In this document: piece after piece, positions 10,092-19,646 of the stretch
How the letters are laid out: the number at the start of each line of letters is the position of its first letter
Position numbering within the stretch: the stretch's first letter is position 1
NCBI GenBank assembly: GCA_015499995.1
Contig: JADNRV010000024.1
Coordinates: 310,001 to 374,000 of the forward strand
From: Flammula alnicola
Taxonomy: Eukaryota > Basidiomycota > Agaricomycetes > Agaricales > Strophariaceae
Reading direction: 5' to 3'
DNA length: 64,000 nucleotides
Made by a program: the position numbers and the translations under genes
Notes under the pieces: generated by a model
The model's database searches: none
What the model saw: only the letters and a program-made list of their open reading frames with translations
What the model was told of the DNA's origin: nothing

Positions 10092-13000
10092 ATGCTTCCT
10101 TTCGTTCCAAGCTCCTTTGGTGATATCGTCGCCGCCGCTACCCTTGCTCTCTCGATTTACAAAGCTCTCAACGACAGCACGGGATCATCGTACGAGTACC
10201 AGTGCTTGATTAGCGAAGTGCGTTCTTTTCATCATGCCTTGCTGTTCGTGGGCGACGTAATCCGTGCAACTCCCTCCAATGAAACTGTGGCGCAAGATAT
10301 CAAGGTAGAAGCCGCAATGTGTCTCAAATTGCTGGAGAACTTCTGGGATCGTATCAAGTCATACCAGAAGGCTCTCGGCGGTGGCGGACGGAACTCCTCT
10401 TGGCGCAAAATCGGGTGGGGTCTTTTTAAGGCCAACGAAGTTGCGGAGTTCAGACAGAAGCTTTCTCAACGTAAACAAAATCTTACAGTGTTTTTGAGTG
10501 GACTGGGAATGTAAGTTGGATCCCGCACTAAACGTCTTCATCATCACTAATGCTACGCTACCTCAGTTTCTTAACTTCCTACCACGCCGACGGCATTCGA
10601 GAGGCCTTGGCGTCAATTACAACAACAACGAAAGAGATACTCACAATACAGAAGCAACTGCCTCCATCCCTTGGGTATGGTCGTGAAAACGCCGTGATCC
10701 TGATAGATGCATTCGGGAAGCAAATGACGTTGCCAATGGAGTTTTGCTACTCACCAGACGTGCGCCTTTTATGTGCATTTCCTTCTCTACGCTTATATAT
10801 CGCGCACAGAAACTTCACGATCTTCTGATGGGGCACTTCAAGGGAAAGATCGGTCATGACTACGTGATGCAGCACGAATACAGCATTTCCAGTGAGGATG
10901 GCAAGTCGGTCGTAGAGTCTGATCCAGGTGAATGGGGTTCACTGGTGAAGAAAGGGGCGGTTCTTATCATGAGCATGCAGGTAAGGAGGGTACAGCTGGA
11001 GTCGGAGTCTGCTGCGCTTCAGAGGACGACATGTCCACGATGTTACAGAACAGATATTGGTGTGATGCGGGACGAAGGATGGTTAGAGTGGTGAGCGTAA
11101 TTTGCTGTTTTTCCTGGCATTTCATGACAGATTCCAGTCGGCGTTGCGAACGACGCTTCCATTGGGCAGATATGGAAATGTATGAGTATGAGCCACCTTT
11201 GGAGGATCTGAGCATTGTGGACTTCCGCAATATTCAGGTTGTACCAGTCGAACAGGTAAATACAGACATTTGGTAGAGATGCATGTGCAGTATTCTCACA
11301 ATTTCCTTGCCTGTGAGCGTTTCTAGGATGTACGTGAACTTGTTGATTGTGCACCGACCAACCCTCTGACGATTCCGTCTCGCCTGCACACTTCCAGTTT
11401 GTATGTGAACTTGTTGATTGAGCATCGACTGCTCCTCTGATGATTCCATCTTGCTTGTGCATTTCCAGGATGTATGTGGTGAAATTGTTGATTGAGCACT
11501 GACCGCCCCTCTGACGATTCGGTCACACCTGCACATTTCCAGGATGTACGTGAACTTGTTGATTGCACACCAACCAGCCCTCTGACAATTCCATGTCGCT
11601 TGCATATTTCCAGGATGTACGTGAGCTTGTTGATTGCGCACAGACTGGCCCTCTGACGATTCTGTCTCACTTGCACATTTCCAGTTTGTATGTGAATTTG
11701 TTGACTGAGCAATGACCGCCCCTCTGACGATTCGGTGTCGCCTGCACATTTCCAGGTTGTATGTGAACTTATTGATTGAGCACTGACTGGCCCTCTGACT
11801 ATTCTGCCTTGCTTGCGCATTTCCAGAAAGTTAGTGGACTTGTTGCTTGAGCACCGAGCGCCGCTCTGATGATCCCGCCTTGCTTGCACATTTCCAGGAT
11901 GTACGTGAACTTGTTGATCGAGGAATGACCGCCCCTCTGATTATTCTGCCTTGCTTGTGCATTTTCAGACAGTTAGTGGACTTGTTGGTTGAGCACCAAC
12001 TGCCCCTCTGACGATTCCATCTCTCTGGCACATTTCTAGCTTGTACGTGAACTTGTTGATTGAGCACTGACTGCCCCTCTGACGATTCCATGTCGCTTGT
12101 GCATTTCCAGGAAGTGAGTGAACTTGATGATTGAAATTTGAGCACTAACCGGCCCTCTGACGATTCCGTCTCATTGGCTCATTTCCAGCCTGTGCGTGAG
12201 CTTGTTGATTGCACACTGCTCGGCCCTCTGACGATTCCATCTTGCTTGCACATTTCCAGCTTGTATGTGGATTTGTTGACTGAGGACCGATCACCCCTCT
12301 GATGATTCGGTCTCGCTTGCATATTTGCAGGTTGTACGTGAACTTGTTGATTGAGCAATGACAGGCTCTCTGAGACTATTTCGCCTTGATTGCACTTTCC
12401 CAGAATGTCAGTGGACTGGTTGATTGTGCACCGACGGGCCCTCTGATGATTCTGCTTCGCTTGCGCACTTGCAGGTTGTGCGTGAACTTGTTGATTGAGC
12501 ACCAGCCGGTCCTCTGATGATTCCGTCAAGCTTGCACGTTTCCAGGATGTACGTGAGCTTGTTGATTGAGCACTGACCGTCCCTCTGACTATTCTGCGTT
12601 GCTTGTGCATTTCCAGAAAGTCAGTGGACTTGTTGATTGCGCACTGCTCGCCCTTCTGATGATTCCGTCTTGCTTGTGCATTTCCAGGATGTATGTGGTG
12701 AAATTGTTGATTGAGCACCGACCGCCCCTCTGACCATTCGCTCTCACCTGCACATTTCCAGGATGTACGTGAACTTGTTGACTGCGCACCAACTGGCCCT
12801 CTGACAATTCCATGTAGCCTCAAGAGCATTTCAAGGCTGTACGTGAGCTTGGTGATTGCCCACCGACCGTCCCTCTGATGATTTCATCTAGATGTCATAT
12901 TTCCAAGCTGTGCGTGAACTCCTTGATTGAGCACCGCCCGGCCTTCTGACTATTCCACCCTGATTGCACTGCGGCGCATATCCAGAAAGTTAGTGGACTT

Positions 13001-13950
13001 TTTGATTGAGCACCGACAGGCCTCTGACGATTCCGCCTTCCTCTCTCATTTCCAGAATGTACGTGAACTTGTTGATTGCACATTGACCACCGCTCTGACG
13101 ACTCGGTCGCGCCTGCACATTTTCAGGTTGTACGTGAACTTGTTGATTGAGCACCGATCAACGACCATCCCTCTGATGATTCCATCTTGCCTGCGCATTT
13201 CCAGCAAGTAAGTGAACTTTTTGGTTGTGCAGTGATCGTCCCTCTGAGTATTCCGTCTTGCTTGGACATTTCCAGGATGTACGTGAGCTTGCTAATTGCG
13301 CGCCAACCGGCCCTCTGACGATTTCGTCCAGCTTGAACATTTCAAGAATGTGCGTGAACTGGTTGATTGCGCACCGAGCACACCTCTGACGATTCCGTCT
13401 CGCTGGCACATTTCCAGCTTGTACGTGAACTTGTCGACTGAGCACCGACTATCTCTCTGACGATTCCGTCTCATCTGTGCATTTCCAGGCAGTAAGTGAA
13501 CTTGCTGATTGAGCATTTACCGCACCTCTGACGATTCCGTCTCGCTGGTGCATTTCTAGCAAGTACGTTAAATTGTTGATTCAGCACCGACCGCCTCTCT
13601 GACAGTCGGAATCCCTCTGATTTTGTGCACCTCCAGCAAGTATGTGCCTCCGTAACATTGCCAGTCATATTCTATGCTCACTGACCGTGTCTCACCCATT
13701 GCAGTGGGTAAGTACTTCATTTAGGCGTAGCTGAGAATACTCATGTATACTGGCTATCACCTTCCTCCTCTGGGTATGTTCTCAAGCTGAAGGTCACTTC
13801 CATTTGCTTACATGCTTCCATAACATCTTCCAGATTGAACTCGCGCAGGAAGATGCAAAAGCTGACGAAGCCAGTCGATGTGAGTGCTCTGGTAGTCCAT
13901 GCTCGTTTTGTTCTGACAATGTTTATTTAGTTGAGGAAATTCTCCCCTAA
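10092..13950 (+). CDS. Array gene A: helical N-terminus + ubiquitin-like domain + zinc ribbon + single-codon micro-exon array
   Basis: Exon 1 (10092-10510) encodes an N-terminal helical domain (MLPFVPSSFGDIVAAATLAL) like those heading agaricomycete ULD and STAND proteins. Exon 2 (10567-10759) and exon 3 (10810-11090) carry the ubiquitin-like part (ENAVILIDAFGKQMTLP, then KLHDLLMGHFKGKIGHD) and start a zinc ribbon CPRCYRT. Exon 4 (11138-11255) completes it with ECRRCERRFHW and ends VVPVEQ in phase 0. From 11327 to 13707 there follow 34 micro-exons, 33 of exactly 3 nt, each between a GTNNGT donor and an AG acceptor. The last exon (13834-13950) encodes IELAQEDAKADEASR, then a Cys-rich CECSGSPCSFCSDN and EEILP. 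Four-exon, array and last-exon frames all agree. With unit 23 skipped the product is about 408 residues. Its role is unknown; the neighbourhood and N-terminus suggest a recognition or signalling protein, which is inference. Confidence 0.7.
11327..13639 (+). repeat. Tandem intron/micro-exon array A (period 71 bp)
   Basis: Donor positions are 11330, 11401, 11472, 11546, 11617, 11688, 11759, 11830, 11901, 11972, 12043, 12114, 12192, 12263, 12334, 12407, 12478, 12549, 12620, 12691, 12765, 12839, 12910, 12989, 13059, 13130, 13208, 13279, 13350, 13421, 13492, 13563 and 13640. Of the 32 spacings, 23 are exactly 71 and the others range from 70 to 79. A typical unit is GTACGTGAACTTGTTGATTG, a variable middle, CCTCTGACGATTCC, then GCACATTTCCAG and one codon. 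Codons in order by position: GAT 11327, TTT 11398, GAT 11469, GAT 11543, GAT 11614, TTT 11685, GTT 11756, AAA 11827, GAT 11898, ACA 11969, CTT 12040, GAA 12111, CCT 12189, CTT 12260, GTT 12331, AAT 12404, GTT 12475, GAT 12546, AAA 12617, GAT 12688, GAT 12762, GCT 12836, unit 23 at 12908 (2 nt), AAA 12986, AAT 13056, GTT 13127, CAA 13205, GAT 13276, AAT 13347, CTT 13418, GCA 13489, CAA 13560, CAA 13637. A TGG at 13705 follows after a different intron. Confidence 0.9.
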
Positions 13951-14228
13951 GGCGAGACCTTTCATGCTACTGACCTAGATGCTGCTGTAGTCTTACACTC
14001 TCTACTATCTAGATAATTCTATTCCTCCCAGTTTCGCAGTATGTAGTATGCACCAGCACATTGATTGTCAACAAGGTCAACAGTAAATTTCAGAGTTCCT
14101 CATGTGGATGCCAGAACTATGCAAGGCGCAAGTGAGCGTTACTCCGAATATATCGACTGTCCATCTAACAACGATCCTAGTTCTGTGTGATGTAGTGAAT
14201 CCCCCATCGATGATTTACGATGTATCAT

Positions 14229-15455
14229 TCAAGGGCCGGCGATGATCAAACCGATCCTTCCTCGCGCAATCCCAGTAGCGTAAAATAGAATCTCATATAT
14301 GCACATTATCTCAAAGTAACAACAGAATTTACTATCGTTCCACCTTTCGCGGCGCCTTCTCCGGAAACGGCGCTCCTGCATAATTTCTGTCATCGAGATA
14401 GAGAGGATGTGGCGGGCTAGATGAATTTGCTCCCACTGCGTTTCATCCGGTGTCTCCAGCGGCGTTATCCCTTCCGTCGCTCCATCGTTGGTCGCGCTCG
14501 TATTGGCGGTTAATCCCACCGTACGGATCAGATGCCTGCGATGCGTGGTTCGGCGAGACTGTACCCCAGCTGGATAATGCGCGCCGAATTCTGCAGGCGA
14601 TGACTGAGGCTGCGGGGGTGGCGTAACGGCGTAACCCGTCGCTGCGTAGGGATTGGGGGTGTGGTATTGTGAGGGTCTTTGATGCTCGGATCCGGAGCCG
14701 ACTTGCGTCCACGACTGCCCAGGCGACAATGGAGACACGCGGAGCCCGTCTCGTGGCCAGTACCCTTGGTTGATGTTCGAAGCAGCGATGTCGGATGGTG
14801 TTACAGCCATTGGCACCCGCGGATTGACGGGTTGGAAGCCGTATTGCGGTGTACCGGAGGTTTGTGTCATTCCGGGAGTCGTTGGAGGTGTGCCAGGCGC
14901 GCTTGGCACAAAAGGAGGGGCAGGCTTTCGCTGCACTTTTCTTCCTAACGTGTTCGGACTCCCGGGTTGTTCTTGTCCCCTGATCTGCGAGGAAAGCGGT
15001 CGAGGTTGATGATCGTCTGAACCCGTCACTGAAACTGGAGAAAAGAAAAGAGGAAAAGTCATTTTGATAGTTAGAACTGCACAGGGGTCAATATAAGGTT
15101 ACTGTCTGGAGCCCTATAAATTCGGTGACGTGTAACGCCCCTCCCCGTTCTCTCGATTGCAACAACACCCCAGCTTGTACCAGCATACGAGCGCAAGTAG
15201 AAAGACGACCCCCATCCTCGCTATTGCAGGAATGAATAGGTTGTCGTGAACCACGTCGCTTGTCGTCGACATCGCAGCGATCGGGATCGATAGTGGAAAC
15301 TCTGTTGGGAAAGTGTTGTAGTGGCGTCGGTGTCCTCCCGGCATGACCCTTCGATTGGGCTGGCCTGGTTCGGAGTTCCTTAGGATAGCAAAACCACTGC
15401 TCACGAGCGCACCGAAGACTAGGTGGCGGAGGATGTGCATGAAGCAAGAGAGCAT
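14229..15455 (-). CDS. Probable single-pass membrane protein with Pro/Ser-rich tail
   Basis: Exon 1 (15137-15455) encodes a hydrophobic start (MLSCFMHILRHLVFGALVSS) and a clear membrane helix ARMGVVFLLALVCWYKLG followed by CCC. A roughly 100-nt intron (15035-15136) joins in phase 1 to exon 2, which starts SVTGSDDHQPRPLSSQ and continues as a disordered tail rich in P, S, T and Q (PSAPGTPPTTPGMTQ). The tail has a basic patch ERRFRRRRRERW near its end. This architecture is common in agaricomycete surface or sensor-like proteins of unknown function. The 3' end is uncertain: an extra intron after RERWNDS would change the last 35 codons. The start could lie in an upstream exon. Confidence 0.5.
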
Positions 15456-15489
15456 CGTTGGCGCTCTCGATTGACCTGAATGTCCAAAT

Positions 15490-16951
15490 TTACGTTAAGC
15501 CCAGCTTACATTCATGGATGCGAAGTAGGTAACACACTGCTTCTTCTATGTCAATGTCGGAGTCAGGGTGAACTCTGTGGAATTGATTAAGACGATCGAC
15601 ATCAGGCTGGAAAATTATAAGACAGGTCATGATATATATCTTGACGATTTTCCTCCTTGGACAGGGGTTAACCTCAAGAATAGCCTGAGTCTGATGGGAG
15701 AACTTGGGGCAAGAGGTACGACCCAAGAGCACTCTATTTGACTTTGCTTGTCAAGACCTTCAGGACAAAACTGGGCTTCTCCAACCTCCCAGCATGGCCG
15801 CAGCTGGCGATAACCTTTCGCACCTCATTCATTCCAATGCTGTTCCTTCTCTTTCATGAACGTGATTTAGTGCGAGGTTCAATCTCGGAGCGAGACATTT
15901 CAAAAGTGGACTTCAAGACCATTGCCGAACTGCGAAAGACGCTTCACGGACTCGAAAATTGACACAGAGAGCTTACGGAGCGACGAGCAACCTACACCAG
16001 TAGGAAGCGCCTCCAGAACCTGCACGAACCGCGGTGACGCGATGAGAAACTTCGAAAGCTTGCACAGAGCCACAGATTCAGCTCATCCCACATGTAAGGT
16101 TGAGCTTCTCGGCTGGATGAATCGCTTCATCGTATGAGGTGAATAAGGAAGGAGGCGAAAATGTCGACGGCGTATGGTGTATGAGAAGGACATGGCCTGC
16201 TGAGCTCCGTGGTCGACGTGGTAGGCATTGAGCAGGCTGTCGACTGTCAACCTAGTCTCTCCTGACAGACCATAAGCGTAATTTAGAGTGGATTCCCACG
16301 GGTACTTATTTTTGTTTCTAACATCAGTGGCATTGTCAATCATATCCTTGAGGCAAGCAGCTCAAAAAAGCGTTAGGTACTCAATAGTGAGAGGTGCATA
16401 TCTACATTGTCATTGATGGTTTCGTCCTTCTCCTCAAAAACCGACTGTCCAGCATCAAAAGCGTCCAAAGGTACTTCGACGCGACTTGTCCCTCCCACCT
16501 TTTTGCAGAGTTATCCACATATCTTCTGAATAATTGCAAGGTGTGCCTTCATCCTATGATCCATATTCTCACCGCATTAACTTCTAGGTTAGTAAGGAAC
16601 AGTGCGGGACGTTCCCATCTCCGATTTTATCCCATTTCTAATGGCTCGGAGGCGTGTCAGTCTGTCTTTTAACGTACCTTTATGGAGCAAGAACTTGGAC
16701 GGTGATCTAAAATCAGTGGTTTCGAATCGTTCTCCGTGCATTGGATCTTTCCCTCATTCATTTTTTCGGTGGTCCCAGTTGACTTTTTCAACATTAATGT
16801 CATGATCTCCACACGGGACAACACGTTCTCTGAGTCGATCTTTTCTGTCCAGGCTGACCTGTGGTTCAGCTTCAGTCAATCCATAAAGTGTATATTTATT
16901 GATGGCTCGAACTAATTCTCTCTTTCTGACTACGACATCGCTCCAGCTCAT
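15490..16951 (-). pseudogene. Unidentified coding remnants, possibly one decayed multi-exon gene
   Basis: Several minus-strand blocks look coding. At 16860-16951 there is MSWSDVVVRKRELVRAINKY. Near 16700-16740 is GERFETTDFRSPSKFLLHKG. At about 16395-16480 is TSRVEVPLDAFDAGQSVFEE. At 16083-16350 there are DMIDNATDVRNKNKYPWES and LTVDSLLNAYHVDHGAQQ. At 15490-15600 is PDSDIDIEEAVCYLLRIHEC. An intron with a CCTAAC branch site at about 16345-16405 would join two of them. An in-frame stop before the 16480 block (CG, stop, LCKK) suggests decay. I do not recognise the family and cannot build a complete frame. Confidence 0.3.
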
Positions 16952-17075
16952 ATAAAACTCGAAGACTACCTTGGTTCCACACCTAACCTAAAAACCAATC
17001 TGTATCATGAGACACGGACGAAAAAAATCGAGCAATACTAGACCTACAGAAAAAACAGCACATTGAGATATGACT

Positions 17076-17578
17076 TTAAGTCTGCTTGTTGCAGATGAAA
17101 GATTCAATGTTGTCGTAAAGGCCCGGGGGGAGTTGGTTAACGGTTCCAGAGAGCAGAGTCCCAGAACCCTCGCAACCTTGAAACCTAGAATAACGAGTAG
17201 AAGTGATTAGTTATATGACACAAGAATCCCCCCTCCCCCCAGGAGTACTAATACGCACCCATAGAATGTGCACGCGAAACCTGAGCCGATCTTGACACTC
17301 TCGGGTCTGTCCAGCCAATGAGCAGGGAGCGTGGTGCACACACCCTGTACGAGGGAATCGGGGGAGAAGCTTGCGCCAGTCAAGTTAACGTCGTCAAAGA
17401 AAATGACGGACAATTCGGCAAGTTCACTCTGGTGGGTGTTATAGGGGATGATGAGTTGAATGCAATAACAAGAGGGACATAAATGAAATCTTACGCGAGC
17501 GATGACGGCCGCATGGGCAGAGAATGCAGAGGCTGCAACAGCCAAAAGCAGACTGGCGAACTTGGCGTTGAAGTACAT
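17076..17578 (-). CDS. Small secreted cysteine-containing protein
   Basis: The ATG at 17578 opens a signal peptide MYFNAKFASLLLAVAASAFS (cleavage likely after AHA). Exon 1 ends AVIAR at about 17495. A 66-nt intron leads to exon 2 (SELAELSVIFFDDVNLTG, then VQGVCTTLPAHW and GFACTFYG), ending near 17259. A further intron of about 70 nt joins in frame to FQGCEGSGTLLSGTVNQLPP and ends FICNKQT with the TAA at 17076-17078. The mature protein is about 95 residues with four cysteines, so two disulfides are possible. Secreted proteins of this size in mushrooms may be effectors, surface or cell-wall proteins; no family is recognised. Confidence 0.7.
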
Positions 17579-18061
17579 GTTTGTGAGATGAGATTGAGGC
17601 TTGTAAAAGAGTTTGTTGGTTTAGCAAGTCGATTGAGCTGCTGAAGTCTTGAAGAGAATTTGACCTCCTTTTTATACTGTTTGAAGCAGGAGACAGGAAT
17701 CTTGGAAAGATATATGGGCTGTCGTGTCGATCACCCTTGACTTCGACTGAGGAGAAATCAAAGATAATATTCGCGATGAGTTCGGTTCCAGTATCAGAGG
17801 CGTCCGAGAAACTGGATAAGACTAAGAATCCGTACTGAGTGTGGTCGGCCACTAGCAATCATGTATCCTGTCTGATTTTGCACTTGACTTTCGCTTCCTG
17901 CGGCATCGCTGCACCATACCCGCTCGAAATTTATAAGTCAGTTGGCACAAGTTGGCAAGACCTTTTCTCGTGTGTTGGCCCTTTCGACCACATCTGTCAA
18001 TTTGTTCCATTCTTGTAATACTGTAGTAGCTATTTATTTATGTCCTTGAAAGCCGTGAGAG
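17579..18061. other. Upstream region of the small secreted protein
   Basis: No gene seen. AT-rich just upstream of the ATG, as expected of a promoter. Confidence 0.4.
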
Positions 18062-19459
18062 GTGGATTGGCAGAAGGTCAGTCTCCTTTACAGAAGGTGG
18101 CTTTGCCATGGGCCTTGGGACAGATTTGTATGGCTTCGCGGATTCTCAGGCGGCAACAGTGACGAGCTCGATGCCTCCGAAAGAGAAAAATGCGTAGACG
18201 AATGTCTAAGCGAAAGCCGCAAAGCCTCCGATGAAAGCTTGGCCGTCGTGAAAATTAGATAAACCCTTGAATGACAAGACATTAACAACAACGCTCTCAA
18301 GTCAGTGGAAGACAATCGACCAGCACATACCCGACCAGGATGGCCTTTGCCTCCTGTCCAGTCGAACATCAAGCCTACGATAAATAAGAAGATGATCATT
18401 ACTACTTTGATCATAGCAAACCAGTATTCGTATTCGCCTACATACACGCCAGTCAGCGTAAGTATGGAAGCAGAAATAACACAGACGAACCATAGACTTT
18501 GACGTGTATCAACTGTAACGCGAATATGGGGACAATGATGATGAGGACCCAATGCCACGTCTGTAAGGTTTGAGTCCAGAACTGCAAAATTACAGCGGCG
18601 GCGGTCAATTCGCTTGCTAAACCGAACGTTAACACATGCGTAATTACAAAGCAGATTATCGATGCAGAATGGACTTACGTATTGAGAGAGTCCTGAAAAG
18701 TCATATTATTTCAGCTCGCTGGATGTATCTAAAGAATCTCGGCACACCACTGCAACCAGTAATTCAAACCTAACAATATCAAAGATAGCCTATCACACGA
18801 GGTACAGATGAAAGATTGCATACCAAGAGTGAACCCTAGTGCTGGTGAGACGAGTCGTGTTCCAAACACGGAGAAGGCGCCAGATACCGGATACATTGAG
18901 GATATTTTGCCACTGAGATGTAAATATGCATAGCCGTTATTCGCTGAGTCCATTGAGTAGTTTCGACGATGCGAAAGATCACTTACAGAGTGATAACAAC
19001 CGTGTATACGAACAACCCAACGACAAAGTAGGACAGTAAAGCACTGCCAGGACCAGCCAGAGCAACGGCCTAGCACGCGACTTGCAAATAAATAATTAGG
19101 AAAGAGCTTTGTTATGGCGGTAAGGAAGAAACATACAGATCCTGCACTCAAGAATATTCCTGTGCCAATTGTGCCCCCGATAGCTGTTGGTTGAATTTTC
19201 AAGGTGAGCACGCAGGGTACTAGGACTTCAAGTACGAAAATAACCCACCAATCATCACGAGATGTCGGCTCTGCGTTGCACGCCGTGTTTCGTTTCCATC
19301 CTCAGCGTCCAGTCTCTTCCAAAACCCGAGTTTCTTTTCAGGGATGCCATTCGGTTTCGGAAGATCCTTCGAGTACGCCTCAGAAGTACTTTCTTCTTTG
19401 AGGATACTCGACCTGGTGGAAGGCGGCCTTTCTTGAAGTTGTAGCCCGTCAGAATTCAT
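18062..19459 (-). pseudogene. Amino-acid permease (AAT/YAT family), truncated pseudogene
   Basis: The 5' part is good: MNSDGLQLQERPPSTRSS, a cytosolic tail, then RHLVMIGG joined over a short intron to AIGGTIGTGIFLSAGS, the family's conserved TM1 signature. GKISSMYPVSGAFSVFGTRL is the TM3 signature; LNYWLQWCAEI, ASELTAAAVILQFW and GEYEYWFAMIKVVMI follow in order. In the exon FHDGQAFIGGFAAFA-TFVYAFFSFGGIELV a TAG (18206-18208) replaces one codon, and a TGA (18146-18148) replaces another in VTVAA-ESAKPYKSVP. A frame change follows near 18110 and the second half of the transporter (roughly TM7-12) is absent. Such proteins import amino acids at the plasma membrane; this copy cannot. Confidence 0.8.
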
Positions 19460-19646
19460 CCCGACGTCGAAGGGTTATCAAGAAAGCAAGCCAAGATTCC
19501 TGGGAAAGAGAAGCCTTCCTCCCCATTGGCTGTCAAGATATGAATACTCGTGGCCAATGGCGAGTAAAGACGCCATTTTGTTGCATATAGAAATGTCGGC
19601 TAGCGATTAGAATGGCTCATCGTTATGTCTGGCAGTGATTTCAGCT

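Larger units (their letters stand above)
9826..14200 (+). repeat. Segmental duplication, copy A (pairs with 23325-26150)
   Basis: Homology with 23325-26150 starts near TTTCATCTGTCAAA / TTTCCATCTGTCAAA. It covers the promoter (shared GGTGAAATTTAA and GCCTCA...GAAATGCTTCC blocks), all exons and introns of the array gene, and about 250 bp of 3' flank (shared ATGCACCAGC, TTGACTGTCAACAAGG-like and GATCCTAGTT blocks). Copy A is longer mainly because its intron/micro-exon array has more units. Confidence 0.8.

Noticed and set aside
11327..13639. Array read as a CRISPR-like or ordinary minisatellite repeat
   Set aside because: The host is a eukaryote, the repeats are contiguous without unique spacers, and the variable 3 nt sit precisely between splice signals. 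A plain minisatellite remains the null model for the finding.
11043..13668. Long minus-strand open frames (up to 216 codons) across array A, with repeated QSTSSRTSWKCAS-like peptides
   Set aside because: The 71-bp period is not a multiple of three, so a stop-free unit opens all three minus frames at once. The frames differ in sequence, have no start context or flanking exons, and lie antisense to the splice signals. They are by-products of the repeat.
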